Origin: Vreelandella alkaliphila
GTDB lineage: Bacteria; Pseudomonadota; Gammaproteobacteria; Pseudomonadales; Halomonadaceae
Assembly: GCF_016107625.1 (NCBI RefSeq)
Contig: NZ_JABASV010000010.1
Span: 1-64,000 of the forward strand
Direction of reading: 5' to 3'
DNA length: 64,000 bases
Positions 17,535 through 25,424 of this stretch are shown piece by piece; positions within the stretch are counted from its first letter, which is position 1, and the number at the start of each line of letters is the position of its first letter. Under the pieces are notes generated by a model. It saw nothing but the letters and a program-made list of their open reading frames with translations, ran no database searches and was not told the origin of the DNA. The position numbers and the translations under genes are program-made.

Positions 17535-18485
17535 GAAAAAGCATACAGTCGAAGTGGAAGTAAACTAGGCGGATTTAATAACTTGCGGCGCTTAGCGTAT
17601 TTTTCTGCTGTGGTTGAAACGGGGTCTTTTACGGCCGCCGCAGAGCGTCTGGGTATCACCAAGGCGGTGGTTAGCCAGCAGGTGGCACGTCTTGAACAAG
17701 AATTTAGAACCTCTCTCCTTACGCGTACGACGCGATCGGTACAAGTTACCTCCGCTGGAAAAGTGTTTTACCAACGCTGTGCCTTGATTCTCCGTGAAGC
17801 TGAAGATGCTTTTGATGAGTTAGGCGAAATAGCCCAGGAGCCGACAGGCACATTACGGTTGACCGCCCCTTTCGATTACGGTGTCACCTTTGTGGTGCCT
17901 GCGATTGCTGCATATACCCAGCAATATCCCGATTGCCGGGTCGATGCAACGCTGCGGGATCAAAAAGTCGATCTGATGGCTGAGGATATCGAACTGGCTA
18001 TCCGTGTTGGTTGGCTAACAGAGGCAAGCGTGCAGGCAAGGAAAATAGGCTCTTTTCAGCAACTGCTCGTTGCATCGCCAAGCCTTGAAAAAGAGGTGGC
18101 GCAGCTCTCTCAGCCGGAAGAGTTATTGAAATTCCCGTTCATTGCTAATAAAGCGCTGCCCCATCCATTGCAGTGGGAGTTTTCACTCAGTAAGGGTGAA
18201 CGCAGAACCATCCACGTGCGCGCCTCAATCTTTCTTGATGCGACACTCGCGGTACGCGAAGCGTTGTACGCTGGTGCAGGAATCTCGGTATTGCCGGATT
18301 ATGTCATTGCAGGCGACATAGCCGCCGGACGCCTTATACATATTTTACCCCAGTGGAGTTTGCCCTCCGGCGGCATACATGTCGTTTTCCCATTAGCACG
18401 TTTTCGTCCTGCGAAAGTGCGTGCATTTGTCGACATACTTGCGCATAGAGAGCAGCAGCGACAAGAGGGCGCTTTCATTAAGTGA
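17526..18485 (+). CDS. LysR family transcriptional regulator
   Basis: The 319-residue protein has an N-terminal winged HTH (about 25-85: RLAYFSAVVETGSFTAAAERLG, then TKAVVSQQVARLEQEF) and a LysR-type effector domain. ATG at 17526 or 17532 are both possible starts. LysR proteins usually control a divergent gene; here that is the DsbA-MBL pair. The inducer is unknown. Confidence 0.93.
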   Translation: MRMEKAYSRSGSKLGGFNNLRRLAYFSAVVETGSFTAAAERLGITKAVVSQQVARLEQEFRTSLLTRTTRSVQVTSAGKVFYQRCALILREAEDAFDELGEIAQEPTGTLRLTAPFDYGVTFVVPAIAAYTQQYPDCRVDATLRDQKVDLMAEDIELAIRVGWLTEASVQARKIGSFQQLLVASPSLEKEVAQLSQPEELLKFPFIANKALPHPLQWEFSLSKGERRTIHVRASIFLDATLAVREALYAGAGISVLPDYVIAGDIAAGRLIHILPQWSLPSGGIHVVFPLARFRPAKVRAFVDILAHREQQRQEGAFIK

Positions 18486-18505
18486 GTTTGCCTCCAAACC
18501 GATGG

Positions 18506-18955
18506 CTAATAAAGATGCACGGCCTCAAATACTGCCACTGGTTTGCCATTGGCATTGTTAAGTGACAAGGAACCACCGTCTACTTGCCAAGTGTCTACGT
18601 TATTAAGTGTGCTTAGCATTGCCTGCTCGTTACGCATTTGAGTGTCGGGGCAGGCCATCATCGTGGTACCAACTTGTTCAAATGCTATTTGCTTACCATC
18701 AACACGGTAACTGCCAATCAAGGTATTGCAGCCAGTTGAGCCAGCAAGCCGTGTATCTTCTTCATGGAGCACAAGGTGAGGCTCGCGAAAGTTCTCAGCG
18801 GTGATGATGGGTTGCCCTTCAAGCGTGACCAGTTTCCAGTACGTATTGGTTAGCGTTTCGTCAGGCTTGGCTGCTTGATGAGGCGCTGAGTGTGATTGGC
18901 ACCCGCTAGCTAACAGGATAATAAGAGTAGATGCGATAAGGGAAAATTTTTTCAT
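18506..18955 (-). CDS. META domain (HslJ-like) lipoprotein
   Basis: The 149-residue protein has a lipoprotein signal with lipobox LASGC (Cys19) and one META domain: NTYWKLVTLEGQPI, then AGSTGCNTLIGSY, VGTTMMACPD and a C-terminal strand. HslJ/META proteins are linked to heat-shock and novobiocin tolerance, but the mechanism is unclear. It is convergent with the LysR gene and has the AT-rich gap at its 5' side. Confidence 0.85.
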   Translation of the reverse strand: MKKFSLIASTLIILLASGCQSHSAPHQAAKPDETLTNTYWKLVTLEGQPIITAENFREPHLVLHEEDTRLAGSTGCNTLIGSYRVDGKQIAFEQVGTTMMACPDTQMRNEQAMLSTLNNVDTWQVDGGSLSLNNANGKPVAVFEAVHLY

Positions 18956-19456
18956 AAAGCGTTTCTCTAGGTTTGCGTCATAAAATAATAATCGGATTGA
19001 TAATGTTTTGCTACCTTGGTTTATGGCCGATATTTTTTTGCTAACCTGAATCTGTTCCTTTTTTAATGTTTTATATAAATAGTAAACCTCATGTTTTATG
19101 TGCCCTTGCTTGATTATTTTTTTCTGCCTAATCTACTGGTTTAATGAGACCATGAGAGGCGGCATGCGATGTGAAGATAATACGATGGAAAAATATTATT
19201 AATTTCGTTTCTATTTTCTCAATTGATAATAGGGGTCTAATGTAAGAGTGTTATCTATTATTAGTGTTTTATGGTTGTTTTTTAACAAATGTCAATTCTT
19301 TATTTTTAATACGCTCCGCGTTTCTGTTATAAAAGTACCTTGTTTGTTAATTCAGTATTGACTATATTTTCTGTCGGAAAAAGTATTTAATATTTATTTG
19401 CTTGTACTTTTATACCGAGGTGCACAATTTTTGTCTAGCTACAATGGAGTGTAGAG
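18956..19456. other. AT-rich intergenic region, no convincing gene
   Basis: About 500 bp of strongly AT-rich DNA separates the META lipoprotein from the Crp/Fnr-type gene. It contains many T and A runs and several TATAAA-like hexamers, such as the one near 19328. I see no ORF with a ribosome-binding site, no terminator-like stem and no clear repeat. It probably holds the promoters of both flanking genes, and its composition suggests acquired DNA or an H-NS-bound region. Confidence 0.6.
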
Positions 19457-20263
19457 ATGAAAGGGCTTACTGTGGATCGAGTTCCCCCAGCGAACGATAT
19501 AAGTCGTAAGAGTAAGCTTGGAAGCTTGGGTAATATTAATGCGGCATGTATTAATATATCGCAGGTGCTGGGTCTATATGGCGAAATGGGAGAAAGGTCT
19601 CTCAATATGCTGTCAACAATGCCTCAGAAGCCTATGGAGCTAAAGAAAAGTCAGCGGTTTTTCGCTGTAAGTGACGGTCGTTCCGATATTTTTGTTATAA
19701 AAGAGGGGTGGGCAAGTCTAGCTCATTCAACGAATACAAGTGGGCAGGGTATTTGTAATATTTTTATGCCTGGCGATATTATTGGTATGCGTGAAAGTTT
19801 TTTTGAATGCCATGATTTAATTATCTTTCCTATTACTAATTGTGAACTTATAAAATTTTCTGGTGATTATCTTCATGCGCTTTGTAAAGAAAATGAGGAG
19901 ATTAGAAAGGCAATTACGTCTTATGTCATGGTGAATGACAATGTTACGATAGAACGCCTTAGAAGTTGTACGCATCATCAGTCAATAGAAAGAGTTGCAC
20001 ACTTTTTACTTGAAATTTACGCACGTTTCAAATTTAAGGGGCTTTTAGAAGGCGATGTTTTTGATTTTCCTGTTACACAAGAAATTGTTGGGGAGCTTTT
20101 AGGTATGACGAGTGTTCATGTGAGTCGCTGTATGACGGCGCTTGAACAGAAAAAAATTATTCGTAAAAATCGGAGTAGTATCAAGCTGTTAAAGCCAGAT
20201 GAAATGGCAGAAAATACTGGTTTTGATAGTGATTTTATTTATGGGAATATTTGTCTGGGTTAG
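19457..20263 (+). CDS. Crp/Fnr-type transcriptional regulator upstream of ectD
   Basis: The 268-residue protein has an N-terminal extension of about 55 residues, a cyclic-nucleotide-binding-like beta-roll (about 60-145, with MPGDIIGMRESFF), a dimerisation helix and a C-terminal HTH (about 203-237: FPVTQEIVGELLGMTSVHVSRC). The N-terminus has one Cys (31), not the four-Cys cluster of Fnr, so oxygen sensing by an Fe-S cluster is unlikely. Codon use is AT-rich, unlike the neighbours. GGAG precedes the ATG. It is co-oriented with ectD 187 nt downstream, which makes ectD an obvious candidate target. Confidence 0.85.
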   Translation: MKGLTVDRVPPANDISRKSKLGSLGNINAACINISQVLGLYGEMGERSLNMLSTMPQKPMELKKSQRFFAVSDGRSDIFVIKEGWASLAHSTNTSGQGICNIFMPGDIIGMRESFFECHDLIIFPITNCELIKFSGDYLHALCKENEEIRKAITSYVMVNDNVTIERLRSCTHHQSIERVAHFLLEIYARFKFKGLLEGDVFDFPVTQEIVGELLGMTSVHVSRCMTALEQKKIIRKNRSSIKLLKPDEMAENTGFDSDFIYGNICLG

Positions 20264-20310
20264 TTTTTAAAAGTTATTGCTAGTTATTTTTTTAGAGGGG
20301 TTAAAGAAAT

Positions 20311-20330
20311 TTCATAACACACGTTGTGAA
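20311..20330. promoter_or_regulatory. Inverted repeat between regulator and ectD
   Basis: The arms TTCATAAC and GTTGTGAA match at 7 of 8 positions across a 4-nt spacer. This size and symmetry suit a dimeric Crp/Fnr-type regulator, although the half-site order differs from the classical TGTGA-N6-TCACA. It lies about 120 nt upstream of the ectD ATG and just upstream of a possible promoter. Operator function is inference. Confidence 0.5.
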
Positions 20331-20344
20331 TTAAGGTATATAGG

Positions 20345-20372
20345 TTGAAATGGCTAAGTGTTTAGCTATCCT
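20345..20372 (+). promoter_or_regulatory. Possible sigma70-type promoter of ectD
   Basis: TTGAAA (20345-20350) and TATCCT (20367-20372) are separated by 16 nt and lie about 80 nt before the ectD start. The inverted repeat at 20311-20330 would be centred roughly 60 nt upstream of the start site, a position used by class I activators. An alternative stress-sigma promoter closer to the gene cannot be excluded. Confidence 0.35.
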
Positions 20373-20450
20373 GTTGGCTGTGTTATGTGAAAGTGAAAGC
20401 CGCTACATGTTTTATCGATCTGAAATTTAATCATACAAGGAGTGGATTAG

Positions 20451-21434
20451 ATGACAGTCAGCAACAACTCTCTCAAAACGATTACTGTCTATAAGCAATA
20501 TAATGAAATGTTAGATATGCCGTCGGCGCAACGTACAGCGGGGAAAGATGAGTACCCAACGCGCCTAGCGGCAGCCCCAGCTTCGCTAACTCAGCCGCGT
20601 CGCGATGCGGTGGTTAAAGGTTGGAACTTATCAGGGCCGCTATCCCCAGAGCAGCTTGATGAGTTTGAGCGCAAAGGTTTTTTGTTTATTCCAAGCCTCA
20701 TTTCAGGTGAAGAGCTAGAGGCACTTCGCCATGAAATGAGATTATTGATGAGTAATAATGCTTATCGCGATCAAGAATTCAGCGTTACTGAGCCAGAAAG
20801 CCACGATATTCGTTCGTTATTTGCCGTGCATAGGCTTTCTGAGCGATTAGGTCAACTGGCCAATGACAAACGCTTAGCGGGTGCAGCCCGGCAGATCATT
20901 GGCGCTAATCCTTACGTGCACCAGTCACGGATTAATTATAAGCCAGGCTTTGCGGGTAAAGGGTTCAATTGGCACTCTGATTTCGAGACGTGGCACGCGG
21001 AAGATGGTATGCCGAATATGCATGCTGTTAGCGCTTCACTAATCTTGACCGATAACCATGAATTTAATGGTCCGCTTATGCTGATTCCAGGCTCCCATTT
21101 AGAATTTGTGCCCTGCTTGGGGGAAACACCGGAGGATAACCACAAAAGCTCGCTTAAAGCACAGGAGATTGGCGTACCCAGCCAAGAAGCGCTGACTCAG
21201 TTAGTAGCAAAATATGGCATTGAAGCGCCGAAGGGTAGGGCTGGTGGCCTGTTGCTATTTGATTGCAACACGTTGCATGCATCTAATGCCAATTTGTCGC
21301 CTGACCCCCGCAGCAACGTGTTCTTTGTATTTAATCGTCCGGATAATCGCTGTGTTGCACCGTTTGCTGCTCCCAAGCAGCGCCCTAGCTTTTTGGCGCA
21401 TGGGCCCGAGGATCGCTGGACCCCCGACGCATAA
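20451..21434 (+). CDS. ectD: Ectoine 5-hydroxylase
   Basis: EctD is a cytosolic Fe(II)/2-oxoglutarate dioxygenase that converts the compatible solute ectoine to 5-hydroxyectoine. The EctD signature FNWHSDFETWHAEDGMP is complete. The iron triad is His175, Asp177 and His276 (in TLHASNANLSP), and the C-terminal RSNVFFVFNR block binds 2-oxoglutarate. The 327 residues match halomonad EctD length. ACAAGGAG precedes the ATG. ectABC is not in the window, so ectD is a separate locus, with its own AT-rich regulator gene upstream. Confidence 0.97.
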   Translation: MTVSNNSLKTITVYKQYNEMLDMPSAQRTAGKDEYPTRLAAAPASLTQPRRDAVVKGWNLSGPLSPEQLDEFERKGFLFIPSLISGEELEALRHEMRLLMSNNAYRDQEFSVTEPESHDIRSLFAVHRLSERLGQLANDKRLAGAARQIIGANPYVHQSRINYKPGFAGKGFNWHSDFETWHAEDGMPNMHAVSASLILTDNHEFNGPLMLIPGSHLEFVPCLGETPEDNHKSSLKAQEIGVPSQEALTQLVAKYGIEAPKGRAGGLLLFDCNTLHASNANLSPDPRSNVFFVFNRPDNRCVAPFAAPKQRPSFLAHGPEDRWTPDA

Positions 21435-21563
21435 TCTAACGTATCGCTAGTAGTATGTATAAAATGCTATAGAAGAGGTTGTGGAACATACGCATAGCTG
21501 GGGTAGACTGTTGCGCCTGTCGTTGCGAATGCGGCACGCATAATGAGAAGGAGAGGACCCGCC

Positions 21564-22229
21564 ATGTGTTTTGTTCCCCAGTTTACCGATGGTCAGGAGT
21601 TTCCCCACGCGTTGGGCAAAATCGTCTGCGTTGGCCGCAACTATGCCGACCATGCCAAAGAACTGGATAATCCGGTCCCCAGTGAGCCACTGTTATTTAT
21701 GAAGCCCGCCACCAGTGTGGTGGACTTGACTAAACCTCTTGATCCGCCGTTTTCACGGGGTGATGTACATTATGAAGTCGAACTTGCGCTTTTGGTTGGA
21801 GAGACACTGACTCACGCTACTCAAGATGAAGCAGAGCGTGCCATTGTGGGTATTGGCCTGGCGATGGATTTAACGCTGCGAGATGTGCAAACCAAGCTGA
21901 AAGAGAAAGGGCACCCGTGGGAAATAGCAAAAGCATTTGATGGTGCTTGCCCACTATCACCGTTTTTGCCGCTAAGCCGCATCCCCAATTGGAACGCGCT
22001 GGTGTTCACCCTTGAGATTGATGGTGAAGAGCGTCAACACGGAGAAGGTGCCGATATGATCTTCGCGATCCCGACGTTGGTGGCAGAGATGAGTCGTCAC
22101 TTCACGCTAGAGCCGGGTGACGTCATTTTGACAGGCACACCTGCGGGTGTGGGCGAATTGCCCCGTGGAGCTTCGCTGCGTTTAACGTTGACCGGCGGGT
22201 TAGAAATCACCACTAGCGTAGTAGAGTAG
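21564..22229 (+). CDS. Fumarylacetoacetate hydrolase family protein (YcgM-like)
   Basis: The start at 21564 follows AAGGAGAGG; an earlier ATG at 21543 lies before this site. The 221-residue FAH-fold protein shows IVCVGRNYADHAKEL, a metal-binding segment HYEVELALLVG (E-x-E), GLAMDLTLRDVQ and the C-terminal ILTGTPAGVGEL. Family members hydrolyse or decarboxylate acylpyruvates such as fumarylpyruvate, or oxaloacetate. The exact substrate cannot be assigned. It ends at a strong terminator. Confidence 0.88.
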   Translation: MCFVPQFTDGQEFPHALGKIVCVGRNYADHAKELDNPVPSEPLLFMKPATSVVDLTKPLDPPFSRGDVHYEVELALLVGETLTHATQDEAERAIVGIGLAMDLTLRDVQTKLKEKGHPWEIAKAFDGACPLSPFLPLSRIPNWNALVFTLEIDGEERQHGEGADMIFAIPTLVAEMSRHFTLEPGDVILTGTPAGVGELPRGASLRLTLTGGLEITTSVVE

Positions 22230-22282
22230 TTGGATGGCGATGACGCCAAAACCAACAATAGGTAAGCGTTAGCAGTTATGCG

Positions 22283-22313
22283 AAAAGCCACTGACGATGT
22301 CAGTGGCTTTTTC
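22283..22313. terminator. Bidirectional terminator between FAH gene and speA
   Basis: The stem GCCACTGAC/GTCAGTGGC with loop GAT is flanked by AAAA on the left and TTTTT on the right. It can end transcription from both converging genes. Confidence 0.85.
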
Positions 22314-22321
22314 GTTGGCCT

Positions 22322-22377
22322 ATTCTAAAAGCACTATTTTATAAGCACGGTTCTATAAACACAGTTCTATAAGCACT
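22322..22377. repeat. Four 14-nt tandem repeats at the 3' end of speA
   Basis: The units ATTCTAAAAGCACT, ATTTTATAAGCACG, GTTCTATAAACACA and GTTCTATAAGCACT follow without gaps, and a partial fifth copy begins inside the end of speA. The speA stop codon lies at the junction of unit four and the partial unit. Confidence 0.8.
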
Positions 22378-24295
22378 ATTCTAAATAGGTGTAGCCATCC
22401 AGGCCTTCGCTCAGGCTAGCGGCAAACTTTGCCTGCTCTTGGGTCGAAAAGCCGCTAGTGATTAGTTGCTCGGTGAGCTTTTGCTTAAGCACTCGAGCAT
22501 CAAAATTCACGTAGGCTAAAACATCGGCCACCGTATCGCCTGCCTGTAGGTTAGAAAGGACCCACTCGCCATCTTCACCCAGTGCGGCATCGACTGAGTC
22601 GGTATCGCCGAACAGGTTGTGCAAGTCGCCGAGAATTTCCTGATAGGCACCTACCAGGAAGAAGCCTAGCCAACGCTCGTCGTCGCTCGCCCACTCGGGC
22701 AGCGGTAGTGTGCTTTCCACGCCTTGGCCATCCACGTAGCTATCAATGCGGCCATCTGAATCGCAGGTAATATCCTGAATGACTGCGCGACGAGTGGGGG
22801 GTTGGTCTAACCCGCTCAACGGCAGAACAGGGAATATCTGTTCGATTCCCCAAACGTCAGGCACCGACTGGAATAATGAGAAATTGACAAACAGCTTGTC
22901 GGCTAGCTTTTCGGCCAGTTCGTCCATAATTTCCCGGTGCGCGCGATTACGGGTATCGAGTTGACCGCGTAGGCGTGCACAGGCTGCCATATAAAGTCGT
23001 TCACCTTCGGCACGGGCATTGATATCACTTAAGCCCATTACGAAACGGTCTTGCAGCTCACTAACCGCCTGCAGAAGATCATGCCAGGCTTCCACCAAAA
23101 CACGGGGCTCCTGGCTTTCGGCTAACTGCTCAAAAACCCGCCATAGGGCTTCCACCTGGAGGTCTTCCTGAGAAGAGCGCTCTGGAGGCGAATCGTTAAC
23201 GCGCTCTTCGCCAATTACGTTGGTGATCAACACGGCATGATGAGCCGTTAGCGCACGGCCTGACTCGCTGATCAGATGAGGCTGGGGAAGGTCAGCCTCC
23301 TGACACAGCTGCGCAAAGGCGCTAACGACGTTACGTGCATACTCCTGCATGGAGTAGTTGGCTGAGCAGTAGCTACGTGAGCGGGTGCCTTCGTAGTCGA
23401 TTCCTAGACCGCCACCCACATCGACGGTATCAATCGGTGCCCCTAGGCTCATCAGGTTTTGGTAAAAACGGGCGCATTCCCGCAGACCGCGCTGAATGTC
23501 GCGAATATTGGCAATTTGCGAGCCGAGATGAAAGTGCACTAACTGTAGGCTCTCTAACGCATTTTGAGCGCGCAAGGTCGCGACTACGTCAAGAATTTGA
23601 CTGGCAGTCAGACCAAACTTCGACTTCTCGCCGCCGGTATTTTGCCATTTACCCTTACCCACTGAGGCAAGCCGTGCCCGCAAACCAATACGCGGGGTGA
23701 CTTCCAACTCACGCGCCTCTTCTAATATAAGCTCTAGCTCAGACAGCTTCTCAACGACCAGGTAAACGCGATGCCCCAGCTTTTCACCCAGCAGCGCTAG
23801 GCGAACGTACTCGCGGTCTTTATAACCATTGCAGACGATCAGCGAGGAGCCGCCATCAGACAGCGCCAGCACTGCCAGCAGCTCCGGTTTACTGCCTGCT
23901 TCTAAGCCTACGCGACCATTGCCTCGCTCGGAGGTGGCGAGGATCTCTTCCACCACGCGGCGCTGCTGATTCACTTTGATCGGATAAACGGCTGTGTAGC
24001 CGCCCTGATAGTCGATGTCCTGCATCGCGATATCAAACGCACCGCACAGCTGTTCTACGCGGTCGTGCAGAATGTCGCTAAACCTTACCAGTACCGGCAA
24101 CCGCAGACCCGCAGTCTGCAACTGACGCACAAGCCCGCTAAGTGGCAATGCTGGGCCTTCTGCGTCGCTACCTAGCGGACGAACCAAGGCTTGCCCGTGG
24201 TCGTTCACATCAAAGTAGCCACTGCCCCATTGGTCAATATTCCATGTGCGTCGGGCGCGTAAGGCCTGGGCGCTGGTGGTCACCGATTCGATCAT
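22376..24295 (-). CDS. speA: Biosynthetic arginine decarboxylase
   Basis: SpeA decarboxylates arginine to agmatine, the first step of putrescine synthesis by the agmatine route. The 639-residue alanine-racemase-fold PLP enzyme starts with IDQWGSGYFDVNDHGQ. It has the PLP-lysine block YPIKVNQQRRVVEEI, the glycine-rich GGGLGIDYEGT, and the PLP/substrate site SESGRALTAHHA. The ATG at 24295 shares one base with the thrB stop (TGATG), so translation is coupled. A TTG one codon upstream is an alternative start. Confidence 0.96.
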   Translation of the reverse strand: MIESVTTSAQALRARRTWNIDQWGSGYFDVNDHGQALVRPLGSDAEGPALPLSGLVRQLQTAGLRLPVLVRFSDILHDRVEQLCGAFDIAMQDIDYQGGYTAVYPIKVNQQRRVVEEILATSERGNGRVGLEAGSKPELLAVLALSDGGSSLIVCNGYKDREYVRLALLGEKLGHRVYLVVEKLSELELILEEARELEVTPRIGLRARLASVGKGKWQNTGGEKSKFGLTASQILDVVATLRAQNALESLQLVHFHLGSQIANIRDIQRGLRECARFYQNLMSLGAPIDTVDVGGGLGIDYEGTRSRSYCSANYSMQEYARNVVSAFAQLCQEADLPQPHLISESGRALTAHHAVLITNVIGEERVNDSPPERSSQEDLQVEALWRVFEQLAESQEPRVLVEAWHDLLQAVSELQDRFVMGLSDINARAEGERLYMAACARLRGQLDTRNRAHREIMDELAEKLADKLFVNFSLFQSVPDVWGIEQIFPVLPLSGLDQPPTRRAVIQDITCDSDGRIDSYVDGQGVESTLPLPEWASDDERWLGFFLVGAYQEILGDLHNLFGDTDSVDAALGEDGEWVLSNLQAGDTVADVLAYVNFDARVLKQKLTEQLITSGFSTQEQAKFAASLSEGLDGYTYLE

Positions 24296-25251
24296 CAAGA
24301 AACCTCTGGGAGCGGTAGTGCGCCAAATGCAATGCGCGCTTTTAAAATGGTTCGGAAACGCTCAGGGTCATGAGGCGTTAGGTCATGGGCAGGTGGGTCA
24401 ACATAGACAACCAGCAGGCGCGATAGCCAATATCGCAATGCCGTCATGCGCAACATGGTTGGCCATAATTCACGTTCATCTGCGGTGAGAGGGCGACGTG
24501 CTTGGTAAGCGCTCAGAATGGCTTCATAACGCTCAGCATTCAGCGTGCCATCCTCATTGGTTGCCCAGTCGTTAATGACGATGGCGAGATCAAATAGCAA
24601 ATCGCCGGTACAACCGTTGTAAAAATCGATAACACCGCCTAATTGGTCGCCCTCAAACAGCGTGTTGTCACGGAATAAGTCGCCGTGAAGCGCTCCTTGC
24701 GGTAGCTCGCCGTGCTGGCTAAAGGCACCTTCGAAGTCATCGACTTCATTTTTCATCAGCGTTTGGTCGTCAGGGCTAATATACGTTAGCACCTTGTGAT
24801 GCACTGCTCGCAGCCAGTGAAGGTCGCGCGGGTTTGGCCGATGGCCAGGAAAACGCTGGGAGACAACATGCAAATGCCCCAACGTATTGCCCAGCGCTTG
24901 GCATTGGGCAAGGTTAGGGGCGCTAGGATGCTTGCCTGGTAGGCGTGGAAACAGTAAGGCAGGCTTGCCTGCCAAACTGTGTAGCGCAATCCCTTCGCGG
25001 TCGTGAATAGTACCGGGCACCGGCAGACGGTGCTCATCCAGGTAATCCAACAACTCGACAAAAAACGGCAGCTCTTCATGTTCGCCCTGTTCAAACAGGG
25101 TTAACACCAGCTCACGACGATCGGTGGTCACAAAAAACGTCGAGTTTTCTGTGCCACCGGCAACGCCGTGTAGCGAAACGAAGCTGCCTACATCAAATTT
25201 TTCCAAAAACGCGGCGACCTGAACGTCGCTCAGCGGAGTAAATACAGCCAT
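24295..25251 (-). CDS. thrB: Homoserine kinase, ThrB type II (APH fold)
   Basis: The protein resembles the aminoglycoside-phosphotransferase-fold homoserine kinase of Pseudomonas and relatives, which makes O-phosphohomoserine in threonine synthesis. It is 318 residues from the ATG at 25251, beginning MAVFTPLSDVQVAAFLE. Motifs: GGTENSTFFV, the catalytic loop LHGDLFRDNTLF and GVIDFYNGCTGDLLFDLA. An in-frame upstream extension to 25362 lacks support. It is coupled to speA. Other small-molecule kinases of this fold are the main alternative. Confidence 0.88.
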   Translation of the reverse strand: MAVFTPLSDVQVAAFLEKFDVGSFVSLHGVAGGTENSTFFVTTDRRELVLTLFEQGEHEELPFFVELLDYLDEHRLPVPGTIHDREGIALHSLAGKPALLFPRLPGKHPSAPNLAQCQALGNTLGHLHVVSQRFPGHRPNPRDLHWLRAVHHKVLTYISPDDQTLMKNEVDDFEGAFSQHGELPQGALHGDLFRDNTLFEGDQLGGVIDFYNGCTGDLLFDLAIVINDWATNEDGTLNAERYEAILSAYQARRPLTADERELWPTMLRMTALRYWLSRLLVVYVDPPAHDLTPHDPERFRTILKARIAFGALPLPEVS

Positions 25252-25424
25252 GAGAATCTCGCCCAGGTTGCTAAGCCCATTATTGTAGCGGCTTGCAGGG
25301 TCAGTTGGCAGCGTTGTGTGAGTTTGAAATACGTTATTCGTAACGGTTGTTTCTGCAGCCATTGCCGTGAACGCGTATCATAGCTAATAGACTTCTTACT
25401 GTGTTGCTAACAATGGAATTGGTT

